Part shown: one piece after another, positions 16,845 through 25,259 of the stretch
How the letters are laid out: every line of letters begins with the position of its first letter
Position numbering within the stretch: the first letter of the stretch is position 1
Assembly (NCBI GenBank): GCA_019359505.1
Contig: JAHHHD010000030.1
Span: 1 to 63,930, forward strand
DNA: 63,930 nt
Direction: 5' to 3'
DNA from: Drouetiella hepatica Uher 2000/2452
Lineage (GTDB): Bacteria > Cyanobacteriota > Cyanobacteriia > Elainellales > Elainellaceae
Program-made: the position numbers and the translations under genes
The notes under the pieces: generated by a model
Database searches by the model: none
The model's input: the letters and a program-made list of their open reading frames with translations, nothing else
Told to the model about the DNA's origin: nothing

Positions 16845-17444
16845 CTACTTTGCCACGCCACCGTGACTCCGAGGATCATCTTTGCTGGGCGCAACTGCCG
16901 GAGCCTCCACATCCGATACGCGACCTCGGCTGAGGGCAAAAGGCAACTCAGCGCCAGTGGTCATGGCCTCCAGGTTTGCCGCCATGACGGTACGAGGCTG
17001 CTCTCCTATCGTGCTGGCAATCGCCTCTCCTTCAGCATTTAAAAACACGAAGTGCGGAATGCCATCGACTCGGTAGTGCAGCATTTCTGGCAGCCACTTA
17101 GAGTTATCCACATTGAGCATGACAAAGTTGACGCGATCGCCATACGCTTGCTCTAGCTCACCCATATCTTTCGCCATCGCCTGACAGGAAGTACACCAGT
17201 CGGCATAAAACTCCATCAGCGAGGGCTTGGCGTTCGTTAGGGCAGTCTCTAGCGGCGTAGAGGCAGCCGCCATTGCCGCCAGCGTGCCTGAATCAGAGCC
17301 AGTTTGCAGCCCAAAGAACAGCGCAGTGCTAAGGACAATGGCAACGAGGGCGATCGCCAAATTACGGATCTGAGTCGCCAGATTTCGAGTGGGCGGCTGG
17401 GTTGGAGGGGGTTGAGGCGCAGGGTTCTGCAAGTTGGTAGTCAT
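16845..17444 (-). CDS. txlA: TxlA/HCF164-like membrane thioredoxin
   Basis: 199 residues: a Pro-rich N-terminus, one membrane segment (about 27-46) and a thioredoxin-fold domain with FYADWCTSCQAM (Cys84, Cys87) and a cis-Pro loop in DGIPHFVF. This is the architecture of cyanobacterial TxlA and plastid HCF164, thylakoid-anchored proteins passing reducing power to the lumen for cytochrome c maturation. It is the first gene of a pair with the MFS transporter. Confidence 0.87.
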   Translation of the reverse strand: MTTNLQNPAPQPPPTQPPTRNLATQIRNLAIALVAIVLSTALFFGLQTGSDSGTLAAMAAASTPLETALTNAKPSLMEFYADWCTSCQAMAKDMGELEQAYGDRVNFVMLNVDNSKWLPEMLHYRVDGIPHFVFLNAEGEAIASTIGEQPRTVMAANLEAMTTGAELPFALSRGRVSDVEAPAVAPSKDDPRSHGGVAK

Positions 17445-17555
17445 ATTACAAGCTATTTTTAACAGGCTTTCTTAGAATTGAGTGTCATTGGGAGTTCATC
17501 TTCAGTGTACAAACAGGATTTCCTCTAGAAGCGCTAATTTAAGGGACTTTGCATC

Positions 17556-17960
17556 GTGAAGAAACGAGTCACTCTCACTTTTCCTAAGCGATCGGTGCAT
17601 ATGCCCGTCACTTATCGACTGGCAAAAGACTTTAACGTGGCGGCAAACATCATTCGTGCTCAGGTGACGCCCAATCAGATTGGTACCTTAGTTGTGGAGC
17701 TATCGGGAGACATCGATCAGCTTGATGCAGCGCTCGACTGGATGCGATCGCAAGACATCGGCATTTCCCTCGCCAGCCGTGAAATCGTGATTGACGACGA
17801 TCTTTGCGTTCATTGCGGTCTTTGTACTGGAGTATGCCCAACAACAGCCCTGAGTCTCGATCCCCAGACCTTCAAGCTTAACTTTACGCGATCGCACTGC
17901 GTCGTTTGCGAACAGTGCATTCCCACTTGCCCCGTCCAGGCAATTTCTACCAATCTTTGA
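17556..17960 (+). CDS. NIL-domain 2x[4Fe-4S] ferredoxin
   Basis: 134 residues starting at a GTG. The N-terminal ~75 residues form an NIL domain (the ligand-binding domain also found after MetN-type ABC ATPases). The C-terminal part has two complete cluster motifs: CVHCGLCTGVCP (Cys84, 87, 90, 94) and CVVCEQCIPTCP (Cys115, 118, 121, 125). Such fusions are common in cyanobacteria and have been linked to sulfur amino acid metabolism; electron partner unknown. A composite repeat begins 13 bp after the stop. Confidence 0.9.
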   Translation: MKKRVTLTFPKRSVHMPVTYRLAKDFNVAANIIRAQVTPNQIGTLVVELSGDIDQLDAALDWMRSQDIGISLASREIVIDDDLCVHCGLCTGVCPTTALSLDPQTFKLNFTRSHCVVCEQCIPTCPVQAISTNL

Positions 17961-17972
17961 CATTAGCAAATG

Positions 17973-18230
17973 TCGGTAGTGTTTCATAATAGACCTCTTG
18001 CAAATTAGATTTAGTGGGGGCGCAGCCCCCACTAAATCTAATCCCAAAACTTTAATCTGCAAGGATCTAATGTGCTGTTGGTTTTTTCAGGTTTTGCTTA
18101 GGAAGTTCGCGCCCGCAGGGCGCGAACTTCCTGATATGAAATCCATCATGAGAACTTTTGCTGATTTTTTTGAAAGGGGCGCTCCGCGCCCCTTTCAAAA
18201 AAATCAGCAACGTGTCTAGAACATCACCCA
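17973..18230 (+). mobile_element. Family B composite element with three hairpins
   Basis: Begins cggtagtgtttcata and ends tctagaacatcaccca, matching the ends of the copy at 12567-12650, but is 258 bp long. Inside are three perfect hairpins: 18004-18042 (18 bp, loop GCA), 18100-18132 (15 bp, loop GCA) and 18158-18210 (25 bp, loop TCC, i.e. GGA on the minus strand). This looks like a family B element that received two extra hairpin units. No open reading frame of note. Confidence 0.75.
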
Positions 18231-18329
18231 AATGTCTGTGTGGGGCAGGTATAGAGATATGCTTACAGAAATGGTAAGGTGGTTAGCGCTGAGGGCAATG
18301 TAGAGAGTTTGTGAGTGCGATCGCTGAGC

Positions 18330-18343
18330 GTAGCCTAAGCTAC
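18330..18343 (+). promoter_or_regulatory. NtcA binding site upstream of glnB
   Basis: GTAgcctaagcTAC is a perfect GTA-N8-TAC match. A loose -10-like TAGAAA begins 23 bases after it, near the spacing of NtcA-activated (class II) promoters. It lies 85 bases before the glnB ATG. Activation under nitrogen limitation is the established pattern for cyanobacterial glnB. Confidence 0.8.
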
Positions 18344-18388
18344 AAAACCCTTTAGAGCAGCGGTGGTAGAAACATTCAGACTACTTAG

Positions 18389-18766
<378 letters not shown>

Positions 18767-19151
18767 GCTAGATTTATTCTTGCTCAGAGCATTAGCCTAC
18801 AGCCTTAAGACAATAGCCTTAACATCTAGCGTTTTAAAGCCCCAAGCCTTGAGAACCCCAAGCCTTGAGAACCTAAGTCGCTCCTGTGGCGATACTCTAC
18901 GCCGTAGATTAGGATCGAGGTATGGGTTCTCAACGGACTTGAACAGCACAATGTTCAGGTTAAAAGCATTTTTTTGCGCCAAGATTTCTACGCTCAAACT
19001 TTCCAAAACCTACCTCAACCTGTCGAGCGATCGCCCCTGGCTCTTCTTCAGATAGCTCTATCAGCCAAAAGCTTAGGCGCTTGCATTGTGCAGCGCCACT
19101 CGGTCTTGAGCATTCCCTCGAACGGCTAAACCTGTATGAGCTAAACCCTCG
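18767..19151. other. Intergenic gap, 385 bp, with 16-bp duplication
   Basis: Between glnB and the convergent ccmK. It contains two exact tandem copies of ccccaagccttgagaa at 18840-18871. No gene, RNA or clear terminator is seen. Confidence 0.6.
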
Positions 19152-19466
19152 TCACATCCACCGGAATTGTTCAACCTGCTCAGTGTAGTGAATAGGCAAA
19201 ACTGATTCAACGTTTTCTGGAGGATTGGGGACAACGTAGTAGGTCACCAATTTACCGTTAGGTGGAGCCTTATCTGCTGCCTCGATCCCAGCCTCCATGG
19301 CAGGACGAACTTCTGATATGGGCCCGCGAATCACCACAATCTGTTCACCGCTCTCGGCAATATCGTAATGGACGATCGTTACCCGTCCTGCTTTCACCAT
19401 GGCATCTGCTGCCGCCAGTACAGATGGAAACCCTAGCGTTTCAATGACTCCAACTGCCTCTGGCAT
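19152..19466 (-). CDS. ccmK: CcmK-type carboxysome shell protein (BMC-H)
   Basis: 104 residues, one BMC domain forming hexamers in the beta-carboxysome shell. Family hallmarks: AVGVIETLGFPSVLAAADAM, AGRVTIV, VIRGPISEV and VLPIHYTEQVEQF. The gene stands alone, away from any ccmKLMNO operon, like the satellite ccmK3-K6 loci of other cyanobacteria. The pore loop differs from CcmK2: the usual K-I-G-S-G becomes I-A-E-S-G (residues 36-40), adding a glutamate next to the pore serine. The subclass is uncertain; minor-shell CcmK is the likely role. Confidence 0.92.
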   Translation of the reverse strand: MPEAVGVIETLGFPSVLAAADAMVKAGRVTIVHYDIAESGEQIVVIRGPISEVRPAMEAGIEAADKAPPNGKLVTYYVVPNPPENVESVLPIHYTEQVEQFRWM

Positions 19467-19527
19467 GGGTGATTTTTCCTCGTCAGCAACTTACTCTTAA
19501 GAATTCTACGTCATTCTGTAGTTCGTT

Positions 19528-19568
19528 GTTTACTTTGAGAGGAGTACAGCGCTCCTCTCAAAGTAAAC
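19528..19568. repeat. 17-bp hairpin between ccmK and pdhC
   Basis: 19528-19544 pairs with 19552-19568 around a 7-base loop. The arms share TTTGAGAGG with other hairpins in the window, but the loop is not a GNA triloop. It overlaps no gene and follows pdhC. Confidence 0.75.
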
Positions 19569-19569
19569 G

Positions 19570-20832
19570 CTACAGCGTCAGCGATTGCGCATCCGTTTCA
19601 ATCAGCTTAGCGAGATCGCGCAAGAAAGCCGCCGCATCCGCTCCATAAATCGTGCGGTGATCGCAGGTGAGGTTGACCTGCATTTGGCTGCGCAACCCCA
19701 TCATGCCGTCAACGGCAACCACCTGTTGACGGGATGCACCCACTGCCAAAATCGCGCCTTGTCCGGGCGGCAAGATGGCATCAAAGCGATCGACCCCAAA
19801 CATCCCCAGATTAGAAATCGTGAATCCACCCGTACTGTATTCCTCCGGCTGAAGCTGCTTAGATCGGGCGCGATCGACCAAATCTTTCCAGGCGCGAGAC
19901 AGCGAGTAGAGATCCACCTGATCGGCATTTTGCAGCACAGGTGTAATCAAACCGCCATCGTCCATGGCTACGGCGATCGCCACGTTGATTGCACTCCGGT
20001 AATTAATCCCCTGCTCAGTGTAGAAGGCGTTAACTACTGGATGTTTTTGTAGGGTCAGCGCCACTGCCTTTGCCAGCAGTGCTGTCATGGTCACACCTTT
20101 GGGCTTTACCTGCTTATACAATTTGTCCAAACTATCAGTCGTAATGGTGTAGCCCACCCGGAAGACAGGCACCTGTAGACTGACCATCATGTTTCGCACC
20201 ACGGCGTTTTGCAGCGTGTTCAGTGCTACCACTTGACCGGGCTGTGCCGGAGCGATCGCGGGAGCCACCTTCGGTACAGCAGCAGGAACCGCAACGGGTG
20301 GCGGGGCGATCGCAGGAGTTGCGACTGGAGGTGCTACAGGTGAACTCATGCCTGCCGTTTTTTCGATATCTTCGGCAACGATGCGCCCGTAAGGTCCGCT
20401 CCCCTTCAGCGTGCTGATGTCTACTTTTAGCTCTTTGGCTAGTTTACGGGCACGCGGTGAAGCAATCGTCCGACCATTTTGAGGGGGGGCAGGCTCGGCA
20501 ACTGGAGCTGCTGCTACGGCAACGGGTGCTGAAACAGCAGGGGCAGAGGCAGCAGGGGCAGCAGCTTGCTGTTGAGCGATCTCGATCTCGGCTTCAGTTT
20601 CTGCAACGAGGGCGATCGCCGAGCCGACAGGTGCAGCTTCACCAGCCGGAACCAGAATCGTTGCCAGATACCCTTCATAAAATGACTCCACGTCCATATC
20701 TGCCTTATCAGATTCCACGATGACGACCGTTTCGCCTCGCTCAATCTTGTCTCCGGGCGATTTTACCCACGAGACAATTTTGCCTTCAGTCATAGTCGAA
20801 CTGAGGGCAGGCATGAAGACTTCGTTAATCAT
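19570..20832 (-). CDS. pdhC: Dihydrolipoamide acetyltransferase, pyruvate dehydrogenase E2
   Basis: 420 residues. Order: lipoyl domain (1-76) with lipoylation site VESDKADMDVE (Lys43); Ala/Pro-rich linker (~87-122); E3/E1-binding domain (about 123-160, ASPRARKLAKELKVD); second Ala/Pro linker; catalytic domain to the end. The active-site motif is DHRTIYGADAAAFL with His392; the IYGAD form (instead of HxxxDG) is normal for cyanobacterial and plastid E2. It transfers acetyl groups to CoA in the pyruvate dehydrogenase complex. It follows ylqD by 4 bp, so an operon is likely. Confidence 0.95.
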   Translation of the reverse strand: MINEVFMPALSSTMTEGKIVSWVKSPGDKIERGETVVIVESDKADMDVESFYEGYLATILVPAGEAAPVGSAIALVAETEAEIEIAQQQAAAPAASAPAVSAPVAVAAAPVAEPAPPQNGRTIASPRARKLAKELKVDISTLKGSGPYGRIVAEDIEKTAGMSSPVAPPVATPAIAPPPVAVPAAVPKVAPAIAPAQPGQVVALNTLQNAVVRNMMVSLQVPVFRVGYTITTDSLDKLYKQVKPKGVTMTALLAKAVALTLQKHPVVNAFYTEQGINYRSAINVAIAVAMDDGGLITPVLQNADQVDLYSLSRAWKDLVDRARSKQLQPEEYSTGGFTISNLGMFGVDRFDAILPPGQGAILAVGASRQQVVAVDGMMGLRSQMQVNLTCDHRTIYGADAAAFLRDLAKLIETDAQSLTL

Positions 20833-20836
20833 ATGG

Positions 20837-21286
20837 CTACAGGTCTCCGCGAATTTCTACGATTTCACCGTCTTTTAGTAAGATTTCTACCTGCATTTTG
20901 TTAACCAGGTTATCCCCAGTTTCAACCCGGAAGAAGCTCTCAATTTGTCCCTGATAAACTTCTTGATCCATTTCCAGAAGCTGAGCTTGCTGAAGCTGTT
21001 GCAAAGTCTGGTATCTTCTGTCTAAAATCTCGCTTTTCTTTTGATTGACCTGAGCTTCGATGTTGCCAATCTGTTGCGCCACCATAGGATTGATGGATTC
21101 ATGCCCCTGCCGACGGACATCGGCGATCGCTCGCTGCCCCTGGGTATCCAATTGCTCAATCTGACCATCAATTTGGTTGATTTGGGCTTGAAGCTGCTGC
21201 TGCGTCTCCTCTTTCCAGCGAGGAGTGACGATCGCTTTCACATTAACGGCTCGTTTTAAGAGCAAATTAGATTTAGAGGCTTCCAT
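20837..21286 (-). CDS. YlqD family protein
   Basis: 149 residues from the ATG at 21286 (a GTG two codons upstream is possible). The N-terminal LLLKRAVNVKAIVTPRWKEE and the central coiled-coil (about 35-115, rich in Gln/Glu/Arg) followed by a small beta domain (VNKMQVEILLKDGEIVEIRGD) match the YlqD family of cyanobacteria and firmicutes. Function unknown. It immediately precedes pdhC. Confidence 0.8.
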   Translation of the reverse strand: MEASKSNLLLKRAVNVKAIVTPRWKEETQQQLQAQINQIDGQIEQLDTQGQRAIADVRRQGHESINPMVAQQIGNIEAQVNQKKSEILDRRYQTLQQLQQAQLLEMDQEVYQGQIESFFRVETGDNLVNKMQVEILLKDGEIVEIRGDL

Positions 21287-21496
21287 GAACACGGTGGGGA
21301 AATTAAAGTGGGTTAAGAATGTTTATGCACTGCACTCAGCCGGACGAGCGCCTAGTCCATGCTAACCGCACACTGGGCACTTTACAGCGAAGAATTTGCA
21401 GCTTGAATGAGGGCACAGACGAGGTCAGTAATTTTGGAGGCTACGGGTCATCGTTCGTTGGGGACATATACCCTGCTTCCCGCGCCACGTTATGCC

Positions 21497-23449
21497 TTAT
21501 GTAAACATCTCGTCAATCATACCGCGATACCGCTCTGTTACCACGACACGGCGAATCTTGAGGGTTTGAGTCAACATACCGTTTTCTAGCGTAAACGGTT
21601 CAGCCAGCAGCCGGAAGAGATTAACGCGATCGTCTGCCCGGTAGCCCGGACGGTTCTTCACTTCACGGGTTAGCTCCTGCCGATACAATTCCTGCACAGG
21701 CTTGCTGTCAAAGGTGATCGCACCATTGCTCTCGATCGCGTTGCCGAGCACTTCATCGGGCATACGCAGCGTCAGATTTTGAGAAACCGCCCACTGCTTC
21801 AGCGCTTCCCGATTAGGAACAATCAGCGCTCCCAGCGACTTTTGATCCTGCCCCACCAGCATGATCTGATCAATATAGGGACTGCGCAGACAGGCATTCT
21901 CAATCGGCTGTGGCTCAATGTTTTCACCATTGGTCAAGACGATTGTATCTTTGGCGCGTCCGGTAATAATCAAATCTTTGGCGGCAGTCACCATGCCCAG
22001 ATCGCCAGAGTCAAACCAGCCTTGAGGATCGATCGCCTTCTGAGTCGCCACCGGATTGTTGAAGTAGCCCTGCATCACCTGAGAGCCGCGAATCAGCACT
22101 AGCCCTTGCTGACCGATCGCCAAAGGCTGGCGTGACTCCGGATCAACAATTTGGATTTCGACATCGCCAAAGGGCTGTCCATCGGCACCCCGTAAGTTGC
22201 GTGACGGTCGGCGGACGTTGGTAATCGGTGAGGTTTCAGTCAAGCCATAACCGCCCAAAAGCTGCACATCGACAATTTCAAAAAAGTCTTCCAGGTAGTC
22301 GGCGATCGATCCCCCGCCGCTAACCAGATACTTGATGGCGCCACCCATGCCTTCACGCACCTTCTGATACACCAGCTTTTTGCCCAAGAGATGAAACGGC
22401 AATAGCGCGGCGGACTGGAGACTGGCAAGCGATCGCTCCAAAGGCGATGGGTCGAGCTTCTTCAAATCCAGCCCTTGGGCAACACGACGCGCCTCAATAT
22501 AGCGCTGGCTCTGCTGAAATAAGAAACCAATCAGCTTTTGCTTACTGGCAGGCTGTTCTCTAAACTGCTTCTGGATGCCGTCATAAATCGACTCCCAGAG
22601 GCGCGGCACGGCAACCATATAGTGCGGCTGATATTGTTTTAGATCGCTTTTGACATGACGAATATTGGTGTAGATCTGGGTGCAGCCGTAGGAAAAAACG
22701 ATGTTCTCAAACGATCGCTCGTAGCTGTGCCAGATAGGTAAAATGCTAAGAACCCGCTCCCCAGGTTGGAGAATCAAAACCTCAGGGACAGCGATCACCT
22801 GCGCCAGCAGGTTGCCATGGCTCAGCATTACGCCCTTGGGCATCCCTGACGTGCCAGAGGTGTACATTAGCGTTGCCAGAGTATCGCGGGTTTGAGAGAC
22901 AGGCTGAAGCGTCCTCCCTTTGCCTAACTCAAGCACCTCAGAGAACTTGAAAACTTTCAGTGACTCCTCCGCAGCCTCTTCTTCCGAGAGCAGCACCACG
23001 AATTGCAGCGGCAGATCTTCTAAACCCGATCGCAATTTTTTGAATGCCGCCAGATTCTCAATCACCAAGGCGATCGCCCCGCTATCTCGCAAAATAAACA
23101 GCAGCTCTTCGGTATCTGCCTGTGCGCTCCGCACCACGTCCACCGCACCCGATCGCATGATGCCCTGATCTGCAATCAGCCAGCGCGGACTGTTATCGGC
23201 AATCAGACCGATGCGAGGCGGAAGTGATTCAGACGGTGCCAGAATACTCAGCGCCTGTAAGCCTCCAGCAAACTGCTGAAACTGCTCATACAGTTCACCA
23301 TAGGTAAACTTTACTTCTGGACTGGCATGGGGATCGTGAACCGCAGTCACCGAGGCAAAAGTCCGCGCGGCGATCGCCCACATCTCTGGTATGGATTGCA
23401 CTGAGCTATAGTCGGGTAAAGTGCCAGAATGCGATGCGGATGGGTTCAT
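21497..23449 (-). CDS. aas: Long-chain acyl-CoA/acyl-ACP synthetase
   Basis: 650-residue AMP-forming ligase of the ANL superfamily. Motifs: LMYTSGTSGMPKGVMLSH (ATP loop, near residue 193), GGYGLTETSP, GWFDSGDLG and GRAKDTIVLTNGENIEP. Cyanobacteria carry one such enzyme (acyl-ACP synthetase) that re-activates free fatty acids on ACP for membrane lipid recycling; length and motifs fit. It stands alone. It could also supply acyl groups to other pathways in the window (inference). Confidence 0.88.
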   Translation of the reverse strand: MNPSASHSGTLPDYSSVQSIPEMWAIAARTFASVTAVHDPHASPEVKFTYGELYEQFQQFAGGLQALSILAPSESLPPRIGLIADNSPRWLIADQGIMRSGAVDVVRSAQADTEELLFILRDSGAIALVIENLAAFKKLRSGLEDLPLQFVVLLSEEEAAEESLKVFKFSEVLELGKGRTLQPVSQTRDTLATLMYTSGTSGMPKGVMLSHGNLLAQVIAVPEVLILQPGERVLSILPIWHSYERSFENIVFSYGCTQIYTNIRHVKSDLKQYQPHYMVAVPRLWESIYDGIQKQFREQPASKQKLIGFLFQQSQRYIEARRVAQGLDLKKLDPSPLERSLASLQSAALLPFHLLGKKLVYQKVREGMGGAIKYLVSGGGSIADYLEDFFEIVDVQLLGGYGLTETSPITNVRRPSRNLRGADGQPFGDVEIQIVDPESRQPLAIGQQGLVLIRGSQVMQGYFNNPVATQKAIDPQGWFDSGDLGMVTAAKDLIITGRAKDTIVLTNGENIEPQPIENACLRSPYIDQIMLVGQDQKSLGALIVPNREALKQWAVSQNLTLRMPDEVLGNAIESNGAITFDSKPVQELYRQELTREVKNRPGYRADDRVNLFRLLAEPFTLENGMLTQTLKIRRVVVTERYRGMIDEMFT

Positions 23450-23752
23450 TAAATCTCTCCTGCGGCGGCTGTATTGTGCGGCTGTGCGGCTATATTATGC
23501 AAGCGCTATATTGTGCAAGCTGTGGTGCGGTAAATCCTCTTTTGCACAGTTTGGCACTAGATTGAAGGATTGGAACAGAATGTTATAAAAAATTGGCAAA
23601 GCGGGAAGAGCACGAATCTTTTCAGGAACGATCGCTCTCTGTCTTTTCTAAGCTTCTTCGCCTACACCCTAAAATAAAGAATTGAGGAGACAGAATTTCA
23701 TCTGTCTGCCTGTTAGATTCAGCTCGTCAGAAATAACCCGGAGAATTGATTT
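23450..23752. other. Divergent intergenic gap, 303 bp
   Basis: Between aas and DUF427. Near 23465-23525 there are degenerate repeats of the type ggctgtattgtgc. Nothing else is recognised. Confidence 0.45.
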
Positions 23753-24037
23753 ATGCCTAAGGCAGTTTGGAATGGCGCAGTGTTGGCCGAAAGCGATCAA
23801 TGCGAAGTCGTGGAAAACAACTATTACTTTCCCCCTAGCGCCATCAAGTCTGAGTACTTTAAGCCCAGCAATACCCACACAACCTGTCCCTGGAAAGGTA
23901 TTGCTAGCTATTACACGATCGCGGTAGATGGCAAAGAAAATGCAGATGCAGCCTGGTACTATCCTCAAGCCAAGGATGCAGCAAAAAATATTGAGAACTA
24001 TGTTGCCTTCTGGCGTGGTGTCAAGGTCGAAGCTTAA
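23753..24037 (+). CDS. DUF427 domain protein
   Basis: 94 residues, a single DUF427 domain. Hallmarks: AVWNGAVLAESDQCEVVE, NNYYFPPSAI, TTCPWKGIASYY and AAWYYPQAKDAAKNIENYVAFW. Small beta-rich proteins of this family are widespread; the biochemical role is not established. Start ATG at 23753. Downstream lies a long gap with several repeats. Confidence 0.9.
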   Translation: MPKAVWNGAVLAESDQCEVVENNYYFPPSAIKSEYFKPSNTHTTCPWKGIASYYTIAVDGKENADAAWYYPQAKDAAKNIENYVAFWRGVKVEA

Positions 24038-24061
24038 ACAATTCAGGCATGAAGTTTCTGA

Positions 24062-24130
24062 TATGGCGTTACCTAATTGAGTTAGGGCGATCTAATTTTT
24101 GAGAGGCGCGCGCCTCTCAAAAATTAGATC
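24062..24130. repeat. Leader plus 42-bp perfect palindrome
   Basis: The 28-bp leader tatggcgttacctaattgag (plus eight bases) matches 7567-7594. It is followed by a palindrome with no loop (24089-24130). The leader is conserved but the hairpin arms are different from those at 7594-7640. Confidence 0.9.
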
Positions 24131-24190
24131 CTTGGATCGAGGAGGATGTTTGAAAAGTGGTCGGCTGTGATTTTAGGCACCTGTTGATTC

Positions 24191-24283
24191 CCCCTCCCCC
24201 CTTAAAAGGGGGGAAATGAATTCAAAGTCCCCCTTTTTTCTAGCGCAGCGGCGCGATAGCGCGGGGACTGAGGGGGATCTGAA
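24191..24283. repeat. C/G-run dispersed repeat
   Basis: ccccccttaaaagggggg followed by aaagtcccccttttttc, then a GC hairpin region and ggggactgagggggatc. Similar C-run/G-run units are common between genes in cyanobacteria. Confidence 0.55.
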
Positions 24284-24650
24284 ACGTTTCGCTACCCATA
24301 GTTGGACTTTTCAAACATCTAGGCGCGTAGCGCCATGAACATAAATAAATGGACATTATCTGAGTTTTTCAGAAACTTCACGCCTAGAGTATTTACTTCA
24401 GAGCGCCCAGTATGTCCACTATGTTCTGAGATAAATTATTTTGAGGTGAATTGCTCTGAGGTGAATTCGTTGGATTTTGGGCACACTAAAGACATTAAAC
24501 CCGTCTCAGAATTAAGTATTAAGCCGCTGGCGTTGAGTGCAGACTCAACAAGTTGAGACTAAAGAAGTGCTAACATAAGGCGTTTGTCAAGCCTACGCTA
24601 GGCTTTAGTTCAGCAAAAGTTCACTTCCGTTGGTTTTCTCCATCAGGGAA

Positions 24651-25259
24651 ATGCAAGTAATTATCAGCAGTCCGCCCCCACAGCAAATGGCAGTTTCTCT
24701 CGATTCGCTCCTCAACCCCAATGTGCCTGATGGAGTCTGTCCACGTCGCGTTCGGCAGCAAATTGATCTCGTTCTTTTGGCGATCGAAGCCCTAGACTTA
24801 GGCGGCTCTGAGGCTATTTTGTGGTCGTCTAAAGAGCTAGGATTGCAGGATATCATTAAAAACCGAGTGGTAGCTTGGAAGCTTCGAGCCACAAACCCAA
24901 TGCGGCGCAATAGCCAGCGTCAGCCTTTGAGCTTGACTGAAGCAAAGGCGCTCGTCCTGATTATTTGCCATCTGGCAGAGCAGCTAGCAACGGTCGTCCG
25001 GCAGTTGCTTCTGGCCTACGAGCAGTTGACCGAAAAGCAGCTGAGTCTGGATCATTCGCCCCGGTTAGCCAATTACCTAGAGCGTTTTCGGGCACATTTT
25101 CGATCGCGCATGAACCCGAAGCGATCGACTGTCATGACTTACGATGACGAAAAGCTCAATCAGCTTGCGCTAAATTTGCTCAGCCAACTCCTGTTTTGCA
25201 CGGGCACGGCGGGCACTCAGCGTCTTTGGAACAGCCTGTTTGATGGAGAAGTAGCATGA
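24651..25259 (+). CDS. DUF3038 domain protein
   Basis: 202 residues from the ATG at 24651, which has AGGGA directly upstream; a TTG seven codons earlier is less likely. The protein is helical and contains RRVRQQIDLVLLAIEALDLGGSEA, typical of the cyanobacteria-specific DUF3038 family. No catalytic motif is visible. Its stop overlaps the start of the DUF4335 gene by 4 bp, and the same pairing is usual in cyanobacteria, so the two probably work together. Function unknown. Confidence 0.82.
   Translation: MQVIISSPPPQQMAVSLDSLLNPNVPDGVCPRRVRQQIDLVLLAIEALDLGGSEAILWSSKELGLQDIIKNRVVAWKLRATNPMRRNSQRQPLSLTEAKALVLIICHLAEQLATVVRQLLLAYEQLTEKQLSLDHSPRLANYLERFRAHFRSRMNPKRSTVMTYDDEKLNQLALNLLSQLLFCTGTAGTQRLWNSLFDGEVA

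Larger units (their letters stand above)
24038..24650. other. Repeat-rich intergenic gap, 613 bp
   Basis: Holds the palindromic element at 24062-24130, a C/G-rich repeat at 24191-24283, a short hairpin ggcgc-GTA-gcgcc at 24322-24334, and an 11-bp repeat with 15-bp period (24442-24467). A 73-codon frame at 24335-24556 is not convincing as a gene. Confidence 0.6.

Noticed and set aside
18895-18970. Possible tRNA-like sequence downstream of glnB
   Set aside because: No T-arm GGTTCRA motif and no cloverleaf could be formed.
18797-19006. 69-codon frame between glnB and ccmK
   Set aside because: Overlaps a tandem duplication and has no supporting signal.
24335-24556. 73-codon frame with Cys-rich PVCPLCSEINY
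   Set aside because: Contains a short tandem repeat, lacks a ribosome site and lies in a repeat-filled gap; a coincidental frame is more likely.
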